Below, piece by piece: positions 1 to 6,800 of a DNA stretch of 7,924 nt. The notes under the pieces were generated by a model. It searched no databases. It was not told the DNA's origin and saw only the letters and a list, made by a program, of their open reading frames with translations. Location: NCBI GenBank assembly GCA_030620215.1, contig JAUXFE010000028.1, forward strand, positions 1-7,924, written 5' to 3'. Within the stretch, counting starts at the first letter, position 1; each line of letters opens with the position of its first letter. The translations under genes were made by a program, and so were the position numbers. Origin of the DNA: Candidatus Peregrinibacteria bacterium (lineage in GTDB: Bacteria > Patescibacteria > Gracilibacteria > UM-FILTER-43-11).

Positions 1-2074
1 ATTCGGCGGTATCAGATAATATTTTTGTACTGCTTGTTGCCATCGCGTTGTATTGTCCCTGTATATTTTCAAAACTTTCAGCCATTTCTCCTAGAAGCGT
101 AGCTATTCGTGGATAAAATTCAGAATCACTTGCAAGCTTGCCTACTTCGCGATAATTTTTTAACTCATTTAATGTTGCTTCTTCTGATTCCTCCTGCTGT
201 TCAACTTCTTCTTTTATTTGGTCGGCTGATGTTGCTGATGAGGAAACAGCAGGTTTTTTTGGTTTGTTTTTCTTTTTGATATTTTCAATTTCTTTATCTG
301 TTTTTTCGATGGTTTCTTCAGCTGTTTTAGAAAGCCATGTTTTTACTTTGGCTTTTACAGCCATTGTTAAACTGAATGTAAATGTCGGCCCCCACCTACT
401 GCTTATTGCAAAGCTGGAAGTTGTGTTGCACATTGGAGTGACATTTGATTCCAGCGCTTTATCTAAAGAATCCGCCATTGCGGAAATATGGCAATCTATA
501 CAGCCTTCAGTCACCTGATATGCAGATTCCGGGCGGTTGTGTTTTGTAACAGTAACACAAACCATTGCTTCAATACTGCTCAGAAAGTCTACTACACCTG
601 AGCTGTCTTCTATTCCATGATCCTGCAACCAATCTTCTCCAAAGACATCTTTGGCTTTTTCAAAAACGTTTTCATTTTCTTTCCAATCATCTCCTAAAAG
701 ACTTCTTTGTATTGTATAAAGATCAACCGCACATAGTTCTGTTGGAATACATACAGGTGCTTCGTATGTTTCGCCGGCTATTGTTATACCTAGTGTCTGG
801 CTACCACTAGCGCTTGTGCCTGCTCCATCTGCTGATGGTTCACTATCAAGCTGATGATATCCCGGTGGGCATGCCGGAGCTGTGCTTTCTGGGAATTCTT
901 TGAATGTACCACCTACATTTGGACCTGGGTAATTTGCGGATTGATCCGCTTCGGGGTATTCCGGTTCAATCGGTGGCGGGCCGGTTATTGTTACATTTTT
1001 ATTTGGCAGGGTGCCTGGCGGGCAATCGAATTCCGATTGCTCATCCGGTTGCTCATCCGGTTGCTCATCCGATTGCTGGCTTGATTGTGATTCCCCAAAT
1101 GTTACAGCTTCGGGGTCTTGGCAGATTAAATCAGCACCACTGTCTTCCAACATACAAAATTGATTACATCCATCTCCAGAAATATTGTTGCCGTCATCGC
1201 ATTCTTCACCTGCGAATATATCGACTATGTTATTTCCACAATCCGGATTTGTATAATCGCTTCCTCCAGGATGGTCGCCGTGATCTGCATCGGGGCTATC
1301 TTCTGGTACACATTCCGGAATCACGCCTTCTTCTTCGGTTATTTCGACGGTTATTTCTCCTCCGTCGGGTTGTGGTTGGGGTTCGGGTTCTTCGCCTTCC
1401 TCCTCAGGAGACGCGCCATGGCTCGTCTCTACATCGTCGGGCTCTTCACCGTCATCTTCGTCGTCGGTTGGCCATTGCCATACGTCTGCATTTGTATCCC
1501 ATTTGGCCTTGCTTCCGAACAAAACAGTTTCAATTAGATTTAAATCGACTATAAGATCAAATGGAGCATCGCCAAAATCACGCAGTTCTCCATCGTAAAA
1601 ATTTTCAGCGGCTTTAAATTCATATTCCAAAGTCTTTTTGGTGTGGTATAAGACTTTTTCTTTGTTATAGGCCGATTGGACTTTGCTTAGAATTCTGATC
1701 CACGCTGTCCATGGATCCATATTATCTTCTTTTCTACAGGCATCCTGAATATCCGATGGCAGGTCGTCGTATTCTATATCTTCATCTGTAATAAATTGAT
1801 TTATAGATGCGCAATCTGTATCCATCCCTGTGTCGTATATAAATCTCGCAAGCCTGCCACTGTCTGTTATTGTAATGTCATACCCTAATTGTTCCGCTAT
1901 GGTTTCAAACATTTCGTCATCCATATCTTCATTACCTCCCATGGCTACATCGCAGTAAATATCTTCGTAAATGCTTTCCGTTCTGTCCGGCGGATTGCAA
2001 AACTTAGCCAAACTTACCGGTGTTATTACCAGAAATGCTGTTATCCCGATGATTAATCTGAAAAAGTTTTTCAT
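1..2074 (-). CDS. Large exported Cys-rich protein with DUF4215-type motif (3' end outside window)
   Basis: The frame is open from ATG at 2074 to the window edge, giving about 691 residues with no stop, so the C-terminus is missing. The N-terminus is a classic signal peptide (MKNFFRLIIG, then a hydrophobic run, predicted cut after SLA at residue 23). Residues about 24-200 are mixed helical with scattered Cys. Residues about 201-245 are a D/E/P/Q-rich linker. Residues 279-307 hold CG...EECDDGN...GDGCNQFC, matching the Myxococcus Cys-rich repeat/DUF4215 pattern found on secreted proteins. A DEQP repeat follows at about 333-347. A single CIDCH motif lies at 525-529. From about 580 the chain is highly charged, Lys/Glu-rich and probably coiled-coil. 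About 18 Cys after the signal suggest disulfides. The start is 3 nt after the upstream stop with no clear Shine-Dalgarno, so translational coupling is likely. Function unknown; a surface or secretion-module component is an inference. The reading frame is very secure, the role is not. Confidence 0.9.
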   Translation of the reverse strand, partial: MKNFFRLIIGITAFLVITPVSLAKFCNPPDRTESIYEDIYCDVAMGGNEDMDDEMFETIAEQLGYDITITDSGRLARFIYDTGMDTDCASINQFITDEDIEYDDLPSDIQDACRKEDNMDPWTAWIRILSKVQSAYNKEKVLYHTKKTLEYEFKAAENFYDGELRDFGDAPFDLIVDLNLIETVLFGSKAKWDTNADVWQWPTDDEDDGEEPDDVETSHGASPEEEGEEPEPQPQPDGGEITVEITEEEGVIPECVPEDSPDADHGDHPGGSDYTNPDCGNNIVDIFAGEECDDGNNISGDGCNQFCMLEDSGADLICQDPEAVTFGESQSSQQSDEQPDEQPDEQSEFDCPPGTLPNKNVTITGPPPIEPEYPEADQSANYPGPNVGGTFKEFPESTAPACPPGYHQLDSEPSADGAGTSASGSQTLGITIAGETYEAPVCIPTELCAVDLYTIQRSLLGDDWKENENVFEKAKDVFGEDWLQDHGIEDSSGVVDFLSSIEAMVCVTVTKHNRPESAYQVTEGCIDCHISAMADSLDKALESNVTPMCNTTSSFAISSRWGPTFTFSLTMAVKAKVKTWLSKTAEETIEKTDKEIENIKKKNKPKKPAVSSSATSADQIKEEVEQQEESEEATLNELKNYREVGKLASDSEFYPRIATLLGEMAESFENIQGQYNAMATSSTKILSDTAE
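1033..1080 (-). repeat. 12-bp in-frame tandem repeat encoding DEQP
   Basis: Three consecutive 12-bp units (CCGGTTGCTCAT or one-base variants) plus a fourth degenerate unit. On the coding strand they read as Asp-Glu-Gln-Pro repeated about three times. The length is a multiple of three, so gain or loss of units changes only linker length. It lies in a low-complexity, acidic stretch between the DUF4215-like motif and the following Cys-containing region. Confidence 0.85.
1154..1240 (-). other. DUF4215 / Myxococcus Cys-rich repeat motif
   Basis: Residues 279-307 of the large Cys-rich protein. The order CGNN...GEECDDGNN.SGDGCNQFC fits the family consensus CGDG..d.GEeCDDGN...GDGCs..C. Family members occur singly or in arrays on exported proteins, where the Cys pair up as disulfides. 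Only one copy is present here. Four Cys are visible (C279, C292, then the GDGC and QFC cysteines). Confidence 0.8.
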
Positions 2075-2077
2075 ATA

Positions 2078-2935
2078 TTATTGGCAGAGCATACTTGCAT
2101 CCTGTAATTCAAACGGAAGGGAATCCACTATTATGCGGACGTCTTTCAGTTTTTTACGATATTTGTCGAGACTATTTAATATACATTGAAAATGAACGTG
2201 CATTACAAATGCTAACCTCAATTCTTTTAAAGAAGCGAATGTTATGTTCATCGCGACTAGCGCATTTTGTTTTTCGGTGTCGGTTTTTCTTGTTGCACCC
2301 ATAATAACCCGTGTTTTTACATCTAATTGTTGTTCTAAGCTGAGTTTTCCCGCTTCTCCGCCTCCCTCTTCTCCTATAATGCTGTAAAGCTTAATTAATT
2401 TATCCAAATGGTCTATATAGCTGTTGTATGTTTCTAATAATGGTGGGAGCATTTGATCCGGAGATGTATCGCCTGTGATTTCCCCTAGTTCCGGTTGCTT
2501 AATACAAGCCGCTTTAGTCATCCATTCTATGCCCGGGCCTATAATTGGAGCTTCACCGGGGTCAAAGTTCGGAGTGAGAGCCTGCGTCGTTCCTTTTGAA
2601 GCTCCGACACTTCCCAGAATTTTTACCTCCGCATAATTAAATATACATTCCACATATATATGATATGCGTCACGCGCATCATTGAATGCTGTATCGTAAG
2701 TTTCTAAATTGTAAGCATTAAACGCGGATGTCTCTGTTTTGGTGTCGCCTTCTAATGTCTGTATTACTAAATCCGTATACATAATATCAAAATTCGGTTT
2801 TAAATCCTCACACCCCTCTTCCGGTTTAGTCGGCCTTGGTATTGCCTCCTGAGCCGTTGTTATTTGAGATGGCATAAGCAATCCTAAAGCTATTATGATG
2901 ATAACCAGTGATGTAATTGATTTTTTTATGTTCAT
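2078..2935 (-). CDS. Exported helical protein of unknown function (285 aa)
   Basis: I choose ATG at 2935 rather than the in-frame GTG at 2971. From 2935 the protein begins MNIKKSITSLVIIIIALG, an orthodox signal peptide with a cut predicted after TTA (residue 28). The GTG start would add 12 residues and overlap the upstream gene, whose stop is at 2943. The mature chain has five Cys and looks mostly helical; the last 90 residues (from about TEKQNALVAMN) form long amphipathic helices, and the protein ends one residue after its last Cys. A Gly/Glu linker (EEGGGEAG) sits at about residue 190. I recognise no family. It lies 7 nt after the upstream gene and 3 nt before the next, so it is probably cotranscribed and coupled. 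No Shine-Dalgarno is visible before 2935. A minor structural subunit (compare VirB5-like periplasmic helical proteins) is possible but unsupported. Confidence 0.85.
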   Translation of the reverse strand: MNIKKSITSLVIIIIALGLLMPSQITTAQEAIPRPTKPEEGCEDLKPNFDIMYTDLVIQTLEGDTKTETSAFNAYNLETYDTAFNDARDAYHIYVECIFNYAEVKILGSVGASKGTTQALTPNFDPGEAPIIGPGIEWMTKAACIKQPELGEITGDTSPDQMLPPLLETYNSYIDHLDKLIKLYSIIGEEGGGEAGKLSLEQQLDVKTRVIMGATRKTDTEKQNALVAMNITFASLKELRLAFVMHVHFQCILNSLDKYRKKLKDVRIIVDSLPFELQDASMLCQ

Positions 2936-2942
2936 AATAAAA

Positions 2943-3812
2943 TTAAGTGCACGAAAGTGGATAACAAGCACATTTATTGCTAAGTGCTTGTAATTTTTCT
3001 TTCATTATTAATACGTGGGTTTCCATATTTTTCATTTTTTTAACTATTGAAACCAGTTTGTTTTCAATTATGCTGGCTTTTTGTCGCGCGTTGTTTTTTC
3101 TAAGTTCATTTTCAAGTTTTACGAATGCAATAGATTCACCTGTACATTCTCCAATATTGTCATCAGAATCTTTACAGCCAAATTGAGCGTCTACTAATTT
3201 CATACATTCCTCATAAAGAGTGATTGCCAATTCTACTTTTTTATCACGATTTTTGCTTGTTGGGTCTGTCATACATTGAGGGATGAATGGAAGAGCATTG
3301 TTAGTAAAAAGCGAGGCGGGTATTTTAACATTGGCTTCTGCTACACCTCCCCCCTGGAATATAGTTGTAAAAATTTCCCAGTCGCTTTTTAGGAAATTTA
3401 CAAAAGTATCCCATCCATCAACTACCCCCAGATCTTCAGGGGCTTGGCATCCTGGTATTACTCCTAAGTGAGCGCTTGTAAGACCCCCTTCCGCACTTTC
3501 AGGTGTTCCATAGCCGCTATAGTAAACGGCTCTACATGTGTATTCCAGCTGGCATTGATAAGTCCTTAAACTTTCAAAACCTTCATCCACCATTTCACTG
3601 GCAGGTTTTTCCTGATTCATCATGTCACTTAAATTTTTGTTCCATGCGTTTTTGATTGTGTCCATTCCTTCGCTGTATGCGATACAGCATGCATTATAAT
3701 TACAGTCTTTGGCATAAGGTGAACCTTGCTCAGAAAATGAATTTAATTTCCAGCCCAGTACTCCTATTGTTACTGTCACGCATCCTATGATGGTTAGAAT
3801 CTTTTTGTGCAT
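2943..3812 (-). CDS. Cys-rich exported or membrane-anchored protein of unknown function (289 aa)
   Basis: The N-terminus (MHKKILTIIGCVTVTIGVLG) is basic then hydrophobic: a signal peptide without an obvious AxA site, or an N-terminal anchor. About 13 Cys follow, in clusters: DCNYNACC near residue 37, YQCQLEYTC near 88, single Cys through the middle, and CACYPLSC as the extreme C-terminus. That density suggests several disulfides outside the membrane. The last third, before the Cys tail, is a long Lys/Glu-rich helix (about residues 220-275). No known domain recognised. The ATG at 3812 is only 5 nt from the base of the 3819-3866 hairpin and has no Shine-Dalgarno, so initiation may depend on RNA folding or on ribosomes arriving from the upstream gene. 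The downstream gene starts 7 nt after the stop. Some motifs resemble the N-terminal end of the upstream giant protein and the 285-residue neighbour. The coding call is strong; function is unknown. Confidence 0.85.
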   Translation of the reverse strand: MHKKILTIIGCVTVTIGVLGWKLNSFSEQGSPYAKDCNYNACCIAYSEGMDTIKNAWNKNLSDMMNQEKPASEMVDEGFESLRTYQCQLEYTCRAVYYSGYGTPESAEGGLTSAHLGVIPGCQAPEDLGVVDGWDTFVNFLKSDWEIFTTIFQGGGVAEANVKIPASLFTNNALPFIPQCMTDPTSKNRDKKVELAITLYEECMKLVDAQFGCKDSDDNIGECTGESIAFVKLENELRKNNARQKASIIENKLVSIVKKMKNMETHVLIMKEKLQALSNKCACYPLSCT

Positions 3813-3817
3813 ATTGT

Positions 3818-3878
3818 TAAGTCTTCAGGAATCAGTCTTCAGTCTTCAGCTGATTCCTGAAGACTTATGACTTAAGAC
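3818..3878. repeat. Intergenic heptanucleotide repeat forming a perfect hairpin
   Basis: The gap consists of four heptamers (3821-3848, three of them GTCTTCA and one GGAATCA), a GC dinucleotide (3849-3850), then four heptamers in the opposite sense (3851-3878: TGATTCC, TGAAGAC, TTATGAC, TTAAGAC). The arms 3819-3834 and 3851-3866 are perfectly complementary over 16 bp, and 3818/3867 adds a 17th pair; the loop is 16 nt. In the direction of transcription the hairpin is followed by AACAAT and the start codon at 3812, with no T-run, so it is not a typical terminator. It resembles short tandem heptamer repeats (STRR-like) known from cyanobacteria in style only. Confidence 0.85.
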
Positions 3879-3881
3879 TGG

Positions 3882-6800
3882 TTAGGGGTTATAAATTATC
3901 TCATTACTGGATTCGAAAATAATGTCATGAGTTTGTATGTCGGTAATTGCTGTCATTATAGTATCACCATCTACTAAGTCCGCTTCGTAATCTATAAAAC
4001 TACAGGCAGGTCCCTGTACTACGTAGATGCCAGGTTCATCATCCTGAAATATATCATCCAGTTCCGGGCAACCGTCTTCGTCATCCACACCATCCAGATC
4101 TTCCGGTACAGGAGGGCATTTGTCGAATGGCTCGCATTCGTCACCGACTTGATTCATATCACTATCTATTTGATCCGGGTTTGGCACAAAAAGACAATTG
4201 TCAGGATAAATACCAGGGATTATCAATCCATCGTCATCAAAAATGCAAATTGGATTTGGAATGCCATCGTTATCAATATCTTCATCACAAACATCGATTA
4301 TTTTGTCGCCATCTGTGTCATTTTGGTTTGGGTTATTCGCACAAGGACATAATGGAAAATATTCGCAGATGTCACCTATATCGCTTGTGTCTTGGTCTAT
4401 TTGATCAGCGTTTACGATAAAAATACAATTGTCTTCACTTGCAGCTAGTTTGGCCGGATCCACATTACCTTCATCATCAAACAAACATAAGGCGTTCGAT
4501 ACACCATCATTATCCAAATCTATATCACATGCATCGATTATTCCGTCACCATCTGTGTCGTCCTGGTTTGGATTATCCTGGCATGGGCAAATAGCCGGTT
4601 CGATTTCCACATCTTCTTTGTCCATGCCTTTTAGATATTCTTCTAATGCTGTTAGCCCGTCTTCATTTGCGTCTGATAGCGCATCACCTGCGAATAATGG
4701 GTCTAAGTTGTTTTCCATCTCCCACCAATCCGGCATGCCGTCTTCATCTTCATCAACTTCACGACAATCTAGCATGTTTACGACACCCATACCCATGAAC
4801 GCGAATTCTCCACGGGTTATTTCTTCATCCGGGAATACAAATCCACCGGTTTCTTTAATCAGTCCGATCTGTACAGCTGTATAAACGTAATCTTTATACC
4901 AAGCATAGTCCTGTACATCCGCAAATGCTTCTTCGGGAGCTTCATTGATTTCAATTTGAGATTGTCGAAGCAGAACTGCGACCGCTTCCGCACGACTGAT
5001 ATTTCTTGCCGGTCTAAATAATCCATCACCATAACCCGTAATCATTTCCAGGTCTTTTGCAATCCATATACAGAAGTAATACCAAGCTGGCAATCTTACA
5101 TCAGGGAAAGGAATTGTTGGTGTATATTTTTCCCGTTGAGGATCTGTTGGATGAGAACAGTCAAAACAATTTGTGACACCCAATGCGATTTTTATAAATT
5201 CAGCACGTGTAAGTTGTGAATCAGGTTTGAAAGTACCGTCTCCATAACCACTTATGACTCTGCGTTTATATAGTTCGAGGATTTCACTGAAAAATGGATG
5301 AGCGCTGTCTAGATCCGGGAAAGGATTTTCCTGTTGTGGAGCTGTTGTGGAGCTCTTGTGGAGCTCTTGTGGAATGGATGGGGCGAACATTCTTTCTGGT
5401 TTTTCATTTAGTCCGATTTGGATGCCAGTGTCTTCCATCATTTGATCCTGTTTGATTTGCAGATTATCAAAATTTGCATGGATATAAATATCATAGATAG
5501 GTATATCGTCTTCCGTTATTATTTGAAAAATATAACGTTCATTTTCTATTTCTTCATTTTTTATTCTTAATTTATAATCTGCCTGCATCATTCTTATCGA
5601 ACCATCCGTATCTACTAATGCTACGTTTATTTGTGGTGGGGTTTGATTATAAATTGCGACACCTCCCGGATAACTTGGCGCGTAGCCCGGTATATTTTTG
5701 GCGATTATATCGTCTTCAGGATTTGCATCACCTGTTGTTACACCGATTACTGAAACGTTGTCTACAGTTAATGGTTCCGGCTCTATGGTTATGTCCGTAT
5801 TTGCATCTGATACATAATAAACATTAGCAACGATTAGCTCTGTTCCTTTTTCAATAACGGCAATGCGAGTTGGTAAATCAATTGCAGCCGGCAAAGCCAG
5901 TAACTCATAATTGTCATCAAGTAATTCTATTCTTCCGGTAACTGGAGTTATTTTTGCTACGGTGTTGCCGGTTGAATCTTTTACAATAATCGGGCTTGGA
6001 TCGCTGGTATCCAATCCGGTTATTATATATCCGCCACCTGAATCTAATGAGTAATAGCTATCTTCATATATATATTTTTTATCTTCGTGATCGTTAAGCG
6101 GTGGTTCGGTGACACTTTCTTTTTGATTCATTAACAATCCTAGATTTTTCCATGTATTCCACCTTTTGCGGAATAAGCTAAATGGAATGTCACTTAAGTT
6201 ATCCGTAGGTTCTTCCGGAATATTGTGCATAGAGCCTGTAACTGTACCTTTTTTGGATAGAGGATTTTGTTCAATATCTATTTTTGGCACATAAACCACT
6301 ACTTTGAAAGTTTTTTCAAAGCGTTCAAAGCTGTCGTCTTCGATATCCTGAGTTGCTACAAGTTTTATGATTTTTTCTTTTGGTTCATACTGAGGAGGGA
6401 GTAAATATTTATCACTTTCTCCGGGTATTAGCGGGTTATTGTTTTTATCAAACCAGTAATAATTATATGCGCTTCCTAAATCTACAAAAATCTTACTCGC
6501 TTCAATTAATTTTTCTTTATAAATCGGAACGTAATAAATTTTATCGAATGCTATATCTATTGGTGGTGCCGAACCCGCGTATATTTGCGGTGATAAAAGT
6601 TCATTGTGATTGTATGTGGAGAGTCTTCCGTCATCATCAAACCATGTCATTTTAATGTGATAGAAACCGTTTTCCATGTTGATGCTATAAGCCGCGCTGG
6701 TGTATTGGTCATACATTACAGCTGTGTTTTCGTCTAACGAAATGGTCGCGTTACCAATTGTTGTAAAGGTAACCGTTTCGGCATTTGTAATTACATTTTT

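Noticed and set aside
904..1554. Plus-strand open frame of 216 codons
   Set aside because: It lies antisense to the large Cys-rich gene; its product is low-complexity (Leu/Arg/His-rich), reads the 12-bp repeat as HPVA repeats, and has no domain or start signal.
2936..2971. GTG at 2971 as start of the 285-residue protein
   Set aside because: It would overlap the upstream gene and place 12 unlikely residues before a textbook signal peptide beginning at the ATG at 2935.
3768..3800. Lipoprotein signal (IIGC) in the 289-residue protein
   Set aside because: The Cys comes at residue 11 after too short a hydrophobic stretch, and the hydrophobic run continues past it.
3818..3867. Rho-independent terminator
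   Set aside because: The stem is strong but no T-run follows in the direction of transcription; the next gene starts 5-6 nt after it, and the loop is long and repeat-derived.
4429..4884. Plus-strand open frame of 151 codons
   Set aside because: It is antisense to the SLH/TSP3 coding region; its Ser-rich product is what opposite-strand Asp/Glu codons give.
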